A stretch of 6,217 nucleotides of DNA, from positions 1-6,217 of the forward strand of contig CAKKQG010000092.1 in assembly GCA_919901875.1 (NCBI GenBank), given 5' to 3'. Position numbers and translations under genes: made by a program. Position 1 is the stretch's first letter. Every line of letters begins with the position of its first letter. Positions 1-5,278 of this stretch are shown here, piece after piece. The DNA is from Anaerolineales bacterium. Its GTDB lineage: Bacteria; Chloroflexota; Anaerolineae; Anaerolineales; VGOW01. The notes under the pieces were generated by a model. The model was not told the DNA's origin. It did not search any database and saw only the letters and a list, made by a program, of their open reading frames with translations.

Positions 1-875
1 GGATACGCCACTGCCTGACCATTGAGATCAACGGTCAACACGTATGCCACTGCCGGTAACACGTTAGGAGTCTTCGGTCCGCGATAGAGAAACGGCGACG
101 AGTTCACATCGTCGTAACCCGCATACGGATTCGATCCATATCCGCGACCGTAACCTGTATCCTTCGACAACACTTTGCCATTGGGGTAGGTCGCTTTGAA
201 TTGATCCCAAGAGATGATGGAGACCGCGCGGAAAACAAGTTTGCTGCCGGTGAGTTCTCCGGCAATCGCCTCGCCTGTTCCTTGCTGCCACCACGTTTCG
301 GTTTGACGGTCATACATCACCAAGTTGCTGTAACGCAAACGTCCTGTCGTGCCGAAGTCGAGCGTCTGTCCTTTAACTATTCGCTCGAAGGCGATAGCGG
401 TATTGCATAACGGACAAAAGGTAATGATCACGGGGACGCCGCCAACCGCATCATTAACAATCTCGTGCCACATCAAAATTTGAATCGGGTAAGCGCGCGC
501 GTCACCGTTGATCTCAAACAAGATGATCGGTTCAACCGGCTTCAACCATTCGTTTGCTTCTTTCACTGTGACAAACTTTGGATTCGAGAGTGCGGGGATT
601 CCATCTTTGGGTGGACCACCGGAAAGAATCTCGCTATATGGAATAGTGTGTTTACTGAAATCTGTTTTGAATTCACGCTGGGCGTTAGAGGGCGGCGGAT
701 CGTCAGTGGTGATCAGAGGTTTGGGTGTCGCGGCATCGGCTGTGCCGATGGCAGCGACGGCGGGAGTTGTGGGTGATGAGGCAGAAATAGGTAATGAAGG
801 TAGAGGAGTGGGCGTGGCGGCGCACGCTGAAACGATCAAGGTGAAGAAGGTGAATAGGTAGAGGTGAGTTTTCAT
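1..875 (-). CDS. DUF3179-type lipoprotein, C-terminus cut off by the window edge
   Basis: The frame is open from ATG at 875 to the left edge, giving 291 complete codons with no stop. The N-terminus is a lipoprotein signal: hydrophobic residues 5-16, then Val-Ser-Ala-Cys with Cys18 as the lipidation site. An Ala/Thr/Pro/Ser-rich linker follows to about residue 65. The domain from about 95 onward matches the DUF3179 family: Ala-Arg-Ala-Tyr-Pro (126-130), Trp-His-Glu-Ile-Val-Asn-Asp (136-142), a Cys-Pro-Leu-Cys motif (154-157), Val-Met-Tyr-Asp-Arg-Gln-Thr (186-192) and Ile-Ser-Trp (221-223). The function of the family is not established; the protein should sit on the outer face of the cytoplasmic membrane. 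AAGGAG lies 5 bases before the ATG, and the start overlaps the upstream gene's stop as ATGA, which suggests translational coupling. From memory, related proteins are somewhat longer, so a C-terminal part probably lies off the edge. The family call is confident; the role is unknown. Confidence 0.88.
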   Translation of the reverse strand, partial: MKTHLYLFTFFTLIVSACAATPTPLPSLPISASSPTTPAVAAIGTADAATPKPLITTDDPPPSNAQREFKTDFSKHTIPYSEILSGGPPKDGIPALSNPKFVTVKEANEWLKPVEPIILFEINGDARAYPIQILMWHEIVNDAVGGVPVIITFCPLCNTAIAFERIVKGQTLDFGTTGRLRYSNLVMYDRQTETWWQQGTGEAIAGELTGSKLVFRAVSIISWDQFKATYPNGKVLSKDTGYGRGYGSNPYAGYDDVNSSPFLYRGPKTPNVLPAVAYVLTVDLNGQAVAY

Positions 876-1231
876 AGCGTCTCCTTAATTAAGTGCTTGA
901 GATCATCAAGTGTCTGGCAACGATTAAACTGTTCCGCCGTGATCCATAGCTGCGGCTGAGAATCATTTATTTTAAATGCAGCCGGGAGCGGCACCTCGGC
1001 GATGCCATAAAGTTTTTGCAACTCATCGCGATGCAAAAAGATGACGCGCCGACCCAGCGCGCCAACAAAATTTTTCCAATCGCGGCTCATGCCGTTGACC
1101 GAATAGGTGAGCGCGCACAATTTGCACGGGTAGGTTTGTGGCGAGACGATGCGATGGGTGATGTCACCGAGCATGGCAACGAGTCCGCTGTCGGCGTTGT
1201 AGACGAAGATGAGATCGTAACTTTGATTCAC
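872..1231 (-). CDS. small conserved uncharacterised protein with a Cys-Lys-Leu-Cys motif
   Basis: This is a 119-residue protein read from GTG at 1231. The longer open frame reaching back to 1507 is not used, because it runs antisense-like through the membrane protein gene. An Ala-Gly-type signal is absent, so it is probably cytoplasmic. Visible motifs are Phe-Val-Tyr-Asn-Ala-Asp-Ser-Gly (9-16), Ser-Pro-Gln-Thr-Tyr-Pro-Cys-Lys-Leu-Cys (30-39) and Phe-Leu-His-Arg-Asp-Glu (65-70). I recognise this combination as a widespread family of unknown function, sometimes loosely labelled GTPase in databases, but no P-loop is present. Cys36 and Cys39 could bind a metal or form a disulfide. The only nearby ATG would remove the conserved N-terminal motif, so GTG is preferred; the ribosome site (AAAGAG) is weak. 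The stop TGA overlaps the ATG of the DUF3179-type lipoprotein. Confidence 0.72.
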   Translation of the reverse strand: MNQSYDLIFVYNADSGLVAMLGDITHRIVSPQTYPCKLCALTYSVNGMSRDWKNFVGALGRRVIFLHRDELQKLYGIAEVPLPAAFKINDSQPQLWITAEQFNRCQTLDDLKHLIKETL

Positions 1232-1251
1232 AGGATGCTCTTTAGGTGAAG

Positions 1252-1295
1252 GACAGACGCAGAACACACCGGGCTTGCATTGTTCTGCGCCTGTC
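1252..1295 (-). promoter_or_regulatory. intercistronic RNA hairpin
   Basis: Between the membrane protein stop (1306) and the next start (1231) lies a long inverted repeat. CGCAGAACA (1258-1266) pairs with TGTTCTGCG (1281-1289), and the stem extends outward through GACAG/CTGTC (1252-1256 with 1291-1295). The one intervening position is A opposite C on the plus strand but U opposite G in the minus-strand transcript, so the 15-bp stem is complete only in the RNA of this operon. The loop is 14 bases. No T-run follows on the minus strand, so this is not a typical intrinsic terminator. An attenuator, a processing or stability element, or a weak terminator lowering expression of the two downstream genes are possible. 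Confidence 0.6.
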
Positions 1296-1305
1296 TTGAT
1301 GATAA

Positions 1306-1746
1306 CTAAAACTTTTTGCTGAGAGGGACAAACACGAGCGCCGTAATGATGCCGTAGATCAGATGTCCCATCAGACTCAACCATTGAGTTTGTTCGATGA
1401 CAAACACCATTTGCGTCATGCCCAAACCTAAGGGCATTAAGATCAACGCGCCCAAGACCCACCATATCACTCCGTTGACCATTCCGCCGATGAGGGCGGC
1501 AAGCCAACCTTGAGGCAATTGCGTGGCGACTGCGCCATAGACCGCGCCGATAAACGCGCTGATGATCAGATGCACGATTAAACCGACGATAGCGTTCTCT
1601 TGGCGGATGAGCATCCCCACCATGGGCAACATACCCATCATGCCCATCATCATGCCAAAGACCACACCGCCCGCCAGCCCGGCGATAGCGCCCGCTTTAA
1701 CTCCGCTGATGACGTTGGGTCTGGAAGCTATTATTATTGTAGACAT
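1306..1746 (-). CDS. Met/Gly-rich four-helix integral membrane protein, unknown function
   Basis: A 146-residue, strongly hydrophobic protein. Predicted membrane segments by eye are about 15-38, 52-76, 80-106 and 123-142, with a short Ser-Lys-Lys-Phe tail. The first segment is Gly-rich (Ala-Gly-Leu-Ala-Gly-Gly) and runs into a Met cluster, with eight Met between residues 32 and 45. Gly-Gly-Met-Val-Asn-Gly-Val-Ile-Trp-Trp-Val-Leu-Gly (87-99) and Leu-Met-Gly-His-Leu-Ile-Tyr-Gly (125-132) look like conserved family motifs of small bacterial membrane proteins of unknown role. The Met cluster may bind Cu or Ag, or may simply be helix packing. AGGAG lies 12 bases before ATG at 1746, a rather long spacer. 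It is the first gene of the minus-strand group and faces the divergent intergenic region. The coding call is good; the function is not recognised. Confidence 0.78.
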   Translation of the reverse strand: MSTIIIASRPNVISGVKAGAIAGLAGGVVFGMMMGMMGMLPMVGMLIRQENAIVGLIVHLIISAFIGAVYGAVATQLPQGWLAALIGGMVNGVIWWVLGALILMPLGLGMTQMVFVIEQTQWLSLMGHLIYGIITALVFVPLSKKF

Positions 1747-1849
1747 AGTTTGTTTTTTCTCCTGAAGTAGATTTAGATTGATGCCCGGTTACAGATATAG
1801 ACGACATCAGAGTTTCACTTCTTACCTCACTATGACATTTATGCGAATC

Positions 1850-1877
1850 TTGAGACCCTCTTCCTCTTCGTAAGAAT
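1850..1877 (+). promoter_or_regulatory. candidate sigma-70-type promoter for the plus-strand genes
   Basis: TTGAGA at 1850-1855 (one mismatch to TTGACA) is followed after 16 bases by AAGAAT at 1872-1877 (two mismatches to TATAAT). It would start transcription near 1884 and leave a leader of roughly 90 bases before the ATG at 1976. This is a by-eye match in the only sizeable intergenic space upstream of the plus-strand group. TAATAA at 1896-1901 is an alternative -10 without a matching -35. I found no convincing minus-strand promoter in 1747-1870, although one should exist for the divergent genes. Confidence 0.28.
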
Positions 1878-1915
1878 TCCGCCCTTAACCACGTCTAATA
1901 ACTGAATAACGATGC

Positions 1916-1954
1916 CGTCCGTTTGAGAATTAGCACTGTGCTACCCAAACGACG
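1916..1954 (+). promoter_or_regulatory. imperfect inverted repeat in the leader of the plus-strand group
   Basis: The core TAGCAC-T-GTGCTA (1931-1943) is a perfect 6-1-6 palindrome. It is flanked by GTTTG (1921-1925) paired with CAAAC (1946-1950), then CGTC (1916-1919) paired with GACG (1951-1954), giving 15 complementary positions interrupted by small bulges. It ends 7 bases before the AGGAG (1962-1966) of the first plus-strand gene. It could be an operator for a dimeric repressor or a leader hairpin acting on translation of the 1976 gene. No known operator consensus is matched in full. Confidence 0.4.
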
Positions 1955-1975
1955 TTATCAAAGGAGAACTTACCG

Positions 1976-2323
1976 ATGCCAGATCCAGATGAAGTTTTAC
2001 AGCACCTGCTCAAGCAAGAATCGCTCACACCCGAAGAGGCTAAGCAAGGATTGGTCTCTTGTTTTTTGGTTACCAATCGCCGCTTCGTCGAGCGTCGCTT
2101 AGGACCTCGCCCTCCAGCCGAAATTGATGCCGCTACTCAGAAACTTATTGATTCGGTCTTGGAGCGACATTTATCAGGGAAGCGAGTTACTTTGGTAGAT
2201 CTAAAGCAAGTGCGGCAAGTGTTGATAGAGCAGTGCAGTTTTGAATCGGAGCCCGACCTGCTGGCGATGCACGTGCAGATGCTTGATGATCTGTTTGCGC
2301 GCGTTAAGTTAGGCGCGGATTAA
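1976..2323 (+). CDS. small helical protein, unknown function
   Basis: A 115-residue soluble protein starting at ATG 1976, with AGGAG 9 bases upstream. I do not recognise the family. It is rich in charged and Leu residues and looks almost wholly alpha-helical: helices are likely at about 4-15, 18-42 (containing Asn-Arg-Arg-Phe-Val-Glu-Arg-Arg), 48-66, 72-88 and 92-112. There is no signal peptide or membrane segment. Cys29 and Cys87 are isolated, not a Cys-x-x-Cys motif. The stop TAA is 13 bases before the next ATG and the ribosome site of that gene lies between them, so the two are almost certainly co-transcribed. Its position as first gene after the inverted repeat makes a regulatory or adaptor role possible, but no helix-turn-helix is evident. 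Codon use and the good ribosome site support it as a real gene. Confidence 0.72.
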   Translation: MPDPDEVLQHLLKQESLTPEEAKQGLVSCFLVTNRRFVERRLGPRPPAEIDAATQKLIDSVLERHLSGKRVTLVDLKQVRQVLIEQCSFESEPDLLAMHVQMLDDLFARVKLGAD

Positions 2324-2336
2324 AAGGAGAATTTCT

Positions 2337-2633
2337 ATGCTTATCAAAAACGATGTTCAACCTGATGGAATCCGCGAGGTGAGGTTCACCTTGCCGCCTG
2401 AAATCAACGCTCAAACTGCCTGTCTGTGTGGCGACTTCAACGACTGGGATGAAACTCTCCACCCAATGAAGCGCGCCGAAGATGGTAGTTTTTCTTTGAC
2501 CGTCAAACTTCAAGCGGGTCAGCACTATCAATTTCGATATTTTGTTGATCAAACACGTTGGGAAAACGATTGGGCGGCGGACCGCTATATTCCTAATCTT
2601 TTTGGTAGCGATAACTCTGTCGTGGAAGTATGA
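2337..2633 (+). CDS. stand-alone CBM48 / isoamylase early-set (AMPK glycogen-binding type) domain protein
   Basis: A 98-residue protein starting at ATG 2337, with AGGAG 7 bases before it. The whole chain is one beta-sandwich early-set domain. Visible features are Val-Arg-Phe-Thr-Leu-Pro-Pro (15-21), Cys-Gly-Asp-Phe-Asn-Asp-Trp (31-37), Met-Lys-Arg and Asp-Gly-Ser-Phe (44-52), Tyr-Gln-Phe-Arg-Tyr-Phe-Val-Asp (64-71) and a C-terminal Trp-Glu-Asn-Asp-Trp-Ala-Ala-Asp (75-82) leading into Asn-Ser-Val-Val-Glu-Val. In the family such domains bind alpha-1,4 glucans such as glycogen and usually sit in front of a branching or debranching enzyme or on AMP-kinase beta subunits; no catalytic domain is attached here. 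Whether this lone copy binds glucan or serves as a protein interaction module is unknown. It sits between the unknown helical protein and ccdA, 58 bases before the latter. It ends in TGA, showing ordinary use of UGA as a stop in this genome. Confidence 0.86.
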   Translation: MLIKNDVQPDGIREVRFTLPPEINAQTACLCGDFNDWDETLHPMKRAEDGSFSLTVKLQAGQHYQFRYFVDQTRWENDWAADRYIPNLFGSDNSVVEV

Positions 2634-2691
2634 GGCAACTTCATCACGGACTCGGAAAGAAATAGATTGTTGAGAATAGGAGAAAGTAAAA

Positions 2692-3465
2692 GTGGATCCA
2701 AATAACATCACGTTTGGTTTAGCATTTGTGGCAGGGCTGGTGTCGTTTTTATCTCCCTGCGTATTGTCCCTCGTGCCGGCTTATATAGGATATTTGAGCA
2801 GCCGCTTGGTGACTGCCAATGGTGACGTTGTCGAGAACCGTTGGGAAACGATCACACACGGTGTGGCGTTTGTGCTTGGTTTCAGCTTAGTCTTTGTGAT
2901 CCTCGGTGTTGCCGCCAGCGCGTTCGGAGCATTTCTCTTTGAGGCACGCAGCCTGCTCACCCGCGTCGGCGGCGTCATCATCATTATCTTTGGCTTGCAC
3001 ACTTTAGGTGTGATCCATCTGCCATTTTTGGATTATGACCTTCGTCGTCAGCAAATGCCAGATCGCAAACTGGGTTACTTGTCCTCGTCATTGATGGGCG
3101 TGTTCTTCTCAGCAGGTTGGTCGCCCTGCGTGGGTCCTGTGCTGGGCGCGGTGCTCACCCTTGCCTTGGGCGCCGAAAATATCAGTCGAGGGGCGATCTT
3201 GCTTTCAGCTTATTCGTTAGGATTGGGGATTCCTTTCCTGTTAGCGGCGGCTGGAGTGGGTCAAGTGTCACAGCTGATCAATCGTTATCGAAAATATATG
3301 CGCTATATGTCGTTCATCGCCGGACTGTTGTTAATTGGAATTGGTGTTTTGCTATTGACTGATTCGTTACAGCTGCTGGCGCGCTATGCCTTCATTTCGG
3401 ATTTTCAAACCGCGCTCGACGAGAATCTGGTGTCCTTTTGGCAACGCTTTGCGGGCGGAAAATAA
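2692..3465 (+). CDS. ccdA: CcdA/DsbD-like transmembrane thiol-disulfide electron carrier
   Basis: A 257-residue integral membrane protein. It starts at GTG 2692, with AGGAG (2678-2682) 9 bases upstream. It has the CcdA pattern of two repeats of about three helices, each with one redox Cys: Ser-Phe-Leu-Ser-Pro-Cys-Val (18-24, Cys23) and Ala-Gly-Trp-Ser-Pro-Cys-Val-Gly-Pro (141-149, Cys146). Membrane segments by eye are about 8-35, 54-82, 88-108, 130-160, 168-192 and 205-226. In the family this protein takes electrons from cytoplasmic thioredoxin and passes them across the membrane to extracytoplasmic thioredoxin-like partners, for cytochrome c maturation or disulfide repair. No cytochrome c assembly genes are seen here. 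The DsbA-like gene 29 bases downstream is the obvious partner. The length and both Cys-Pro-flanked motifs are normal for the family. Confidence 0.95.
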   Translation: MDPNNITFGLAFVAGLVSFLSPCVLSLVPAYIGYLSSRLVTANGDVVENRWETITHGVAFVLGFSLVFVILGVAASAFGAFLFEARSLLTRVGGVIIIIFGLHTLGVIHLPFLDYDLRRQQMPDRKLGYLSSSLMGVFFSAGWSPCVGPVLGAVLTLALGAENISRGAILLSAYSLGLGIPFLLAAAGVGQVSQLINRYRKYMRYMSFIAGLLLIGIGVLLLTDSLQLLARYAFISDFQTALDENLVSFWQRFAGGK

Positions 3466-3494
3466 AATCGGGCGCGATAAATTTAGAGAGAGAT

Positions 3495-4214
3495 ATGACC
3501 CAAAACAAGCAACCACAAAAAAATATTTCAAAGAAACAAACTGTCCGTGAGCAACGGGTAATCGCCCGCCAACGACAACAATGGGTGTGGGTAGGAATCG
3601 GTTTGCTGGCTCTCGTGTTTGCTGGCGCATTTATTTTCTGGCCTCGTCCCACAGCCGAACCCGTTGATGCCACACGGTTAACGGATGATCCTTCACTGGG
3701 TTCAGTGGCGGCTAAAGTCACCATTGTTGAATACGGCGATTTTGGTTGTTCCGCTTGTCAAGCCTGGCATCGCGCGGGTATCGTTGAACAAATCCGTGCC
3801 AAGTATGGTGATAAAGTTCGTTTTGTCTGGCGCGACTTTCCGGTGATCACGCCTCAGTCTCCTAAAGCCGCCGAAGCCGCGCAGTGTGCATATGATCAAG
3901 GCAAGTTTTGGGAGTACCACGATTTACTTTATGATCGAGCGCCAGCAATTGGTCTGAGTGATCTTAAGAGTTATGCCAGTCAGTTGGGGTTAGACACAAC
4001 GAAGTTTAACCAGTGTTTGGATTCGGGTCAGTATCAAGCGACGGTTGACCGCGATAAGCAAGAGGCATTTGCGCGCGGGTTTCGTGGCACACCCTCTTTT
4101 TTGATAAATGATAAACCGTTGGCGGGTCCACCTTCACTTCAATACTTACAGAATTTGATCGATTCAATTCTTGGAATAGGCGGTGATTTTTTTCAAGGGA
4201 TCGGGGTAGATTGA
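3495..4214 (+). CDS. membrane-anchored DsbA-family thioredoxin-fold protein
   Basis: A 239-residue protein read from ATG 3495, preceded by GAGAGAG. The frame is open back to an ATG at 3438, but that start would overlap ccdA and add 19 non-conserved residues. A Lys/Gln/Arg-rich cytoplasmic tail (1-29) is followed by a single membrane helix (about 31-49), so the catalytic domain should lie outside. The thioredoxin-like domain begins with Val-Thr-Ile-Val-Glu-Tyr-Gly-Asp-Phe-Gly and carries the active site Cys85-Ser-Ala-Cys88. The cis-proline loop is Arg-Gly-Thr-Pro-Ser-Phe (197-202, Pro200). Cys131 and Cys174 may form a second disulfide. The helical insertion between them (Ala-Glu-Ala-Ala-Gln-Cys-Ala-Tyr onward) is typical of the Thioredoxin_4/DsbA-like family. 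It may oxidise, isomerise or reduce substrate thiols; pairing with CcdA favours a reduced or isomerase state, which is inference. It ends in TGA, followed one base later by TAG. Confidence 0.92.
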   Translation: MTQNKQPQKNISKKQTVREQRVIARQRQQWVWVGIGLLALVFAGAFIFWPRPTAEPVDATRLTDDPSLGSVAAKVTIVEYGDFGCSACQAWHRAGIVEQIRAKYGDKVRFVWRDFPVITPQSPKAAEAAQCAYDQGKFWEYHDLLYDRAPAIGLSDLKSYASQLGLDTTKFNQCLDSGQYQATVDRDKQEAFARGFRGTPSFLINDKPLAGPPSLQYLQNLIDSILGIGGDFFQGIGVD

Positions 4215-4272
4215 TAGTCGCCTTTAAAACGGCGGAGATGGTATAACGATATATGACTTTTCCTGATGGCTT

Positions 4273-4279
4273 GAGGTGA
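4273..4279 (+). promoter_or_regulatory. ribosome binding site fixing the selenoprotein start
   Basis: GAGGTGA matches the anti-Shine-Dalgarno complement over seven bases and lies 5 bases before ATG 4285. An in-frame GTG at 4276 falls inside this site and so cannot be the start it serves. ATG 4285 is therefore preferred, which removes three residues from the longest open frame. Confidence 0.75.
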
Positions 4280-4284
4280 CAAAT

Positions 4285-5268
4285 ATGACTGATAAACCAA
4301 CGAGTGAATCCTTTGAGGAATTTAAGAACTCCTTCTCTTATGGTTCACGTTCCGACATGAATTTTAAATTTCTAAAGAATTTGTTGGATGAAGATGCCTC
4401 CAGATTTTTTAGGGACTTACTATGGAAATTGGGCGATGCAATTGACGACGGTAATTTTGAACACATTATCGAGCATATCTTTCAAACGCAAGCGTTGGCT
4501 TATGCCGGTCCAGGTCGCTATATCTACGAGACCGGACCCTTTACGCCGGTAACCAAACCGCTTTCGGAATTGCGTTTGGCTTTGTTTACTTCCAGTGGTC
4601 ATTTTGTTGAAGGAGATGACCCGAAGCCTTTTGGGATTGAAAATTTATCACAGCAAGAAGCCGAAGCGCGAATCAATGACTTCCTGAAAGAAGAACCGCA
4701 ACTCTCGGTGATCCCATTGGATACTCCCGAAGATAAATTGCGGGTGCGCCATGGTGGTTATGATATTCGAGGGGCGCTCGCCGACCCGAATGTTAATTTC
4801 CCTCTGACACGGTTGAAAGAATTACAACGTGAGGGACGGTTGAGTCAATTGCATTCTCTTGCTTATTCATTTGTAGGCGCGTGCGCTCAGTTACGTTTGT
4901 TGAATCACACTGCCCCTGCCTGGGCGCGCCTACTTAAAGAACAACAGATTGAGGGAGTGCTGTTAGTACCCGTCTGACCAGTATGCCATGTGTCCGTGGG
5001 ACACTTAGCGCGGGTATTAGAAGAAGCGGGTTTGGCAACAGTTGTCATCGGCACAAGTGCTTTTCGTGATCGACTGGCGGCAATGCATTTGCCTCGAACA
5101 GTTATCACAAGACATCCAATAGGGCGACCACTCGGTGCGCCAAATGATCGGGAAACTCAGCGCAAAGTGATACTCGCCGCCCTTGATCTACTCGAGTCGG
5201 CGAGCCAAAGCGGGATGATAGTTGACTTACCGGGTTCTTACCGTCTTTTGTCTCATCAAGACGTGTAG
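4285..5268 (+). CDS. selenoprotein: glycine/sarcosine/betaine reductase selenoprotein B (GrdB)-like protein, with UGA-encoded selenocysteine at residue 231
   Basis: Read with TGA 4975-4977 as selenocysteine, the frame runs from ATG 4285 to TAG 5268 and encodes 327 residues. Residues 1-75 form a charged helical N-terminal region. The family core follows: Lys-Pro-Leu-Ser-Glu-Leu-Arg-Leu-Ala-Leu (91-100), Ser-Ser-Gly-His-Phe (103-107), Ile-Pro-Leu-Asp-Thr-Pro (143-148), Arg-His-Gly-Gly-Tyr-Asp (155-160), Asp-Pro-Asn-Val-Asn-Phe-Pro-Leu (167-174), Tyr-Ser-Phe-Val-Gly-Ala (194-199), then Val-Pro-Val-Sec231-Pro-Val-Cys234-His. After that come Gly-Arg-Pro-Leu-Gly-Ala-Pro and Leu-Asp-Leu-Leu-Glu-Ser. 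As I recall the family, non-seleno members have Cys at 231, giving a Cys/Sec-x-x-Cys redox site. True GrdB acts in clostridial amino-acid reductases; no grdA or grdC partner is here, so the substrate is unknown. It follows the DsbA-like gene after 70 bases. Ordinary calling would give false ORFs 4276-4977 and 4990-5268. A nonsense mutation of a Cys codon is the main alternative, but the SECIS-like hairpin argues against it. Confidence 0.9.
4975..5017 (+). promoter_or_regulatory. bacterial SECIS element with its selenocysteine UGA codon
   Basis: The UGA is at 4975-4977. Twelve bases later GTGTCC (4990-4995) pairs perfectly with GGACAC (4999-5004) around the loop GTG (4996-4998). Counting the U of UGA as 1, the loop G and U are at 22 and 23, close to the loop G and U that SelB recognises in E. 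coli fdhF mRNA. A 5-bp lower stem, AUGCC (4983-4987) with GGUAU (5013-5017, one G-U pair), can extend it across an asymmetric internal loop. A short upper stem, small apical loop and G as first loop base match the known bacterial SECIS pattern. The hairpin itself encodes Val-Ser-Val-Gly-His. Confidence 0.85.
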
Positions 5269-5278
5269 TCTTCTGATG
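5254..5278 (+). terminator. weak hairpin over the selenoprotein stop codon
   Basis: CATCA-AGAC (5254-5262) pairs with GTCT-TC-TGATG (5268-5278), apart from a two-base TC bulge, around the loop GTGTA. The stop TAG (5266-5268) straddles the loop and the first base of the 3' arm. No T-run follows, so as a terminator it would be weak or need Rho. It is the only candidate for the end of the plus-strand transcript that I could find. Confidence 0.3.

Noticed and set aside
465..861. Plus-strand frames of 103 and 117 residues
   Set aside because: They are antisense to the DUF3179-type gene, which has clear family motifs, a lipoprotein signal and a ribosome site.
872..1507. 211-residue minus-strand frame as a whole
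   Set aside because: Its first 92 codons overlap the well-supported membrane protein gene in another phase; the conserved part begins at GTG 1231.
1929..1945. CIRCE operator for HrcA, because of the TTAGCAC half site
   Set aside because: CIRCE needs TTAGCACTC and GAGTGCTAA separated by 9 bases. Here the arms are separated by a single base and no heat-shock gene follows.
3438..3494. Upstream ATG start for the DsbA-like protein
   Set aside because: It overlaps ccdA by 28 bases and adds non-conserved residues; ATG 3495 gives the expected charged tail plus membrane anchor.
4276..4977. A complete 233-residue protein ending at the TGA, followed by a separate 92-residue gene from GTG 4990
   Set aside because: Both parts are one family in one phase, the break falls inside the redox motif, the GTG at 4990 has no ribosome site and lies in the SECIS stem, and the GTG at 4276 lies inside the ribosome site of ATG 4285.
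4975..4977. UGA read as Trp or Gly under an alternative genetic code
   Set aside because: Other genes in the window end at TGA at their natural lengths, and only this TGA interrupts a conserved protein.
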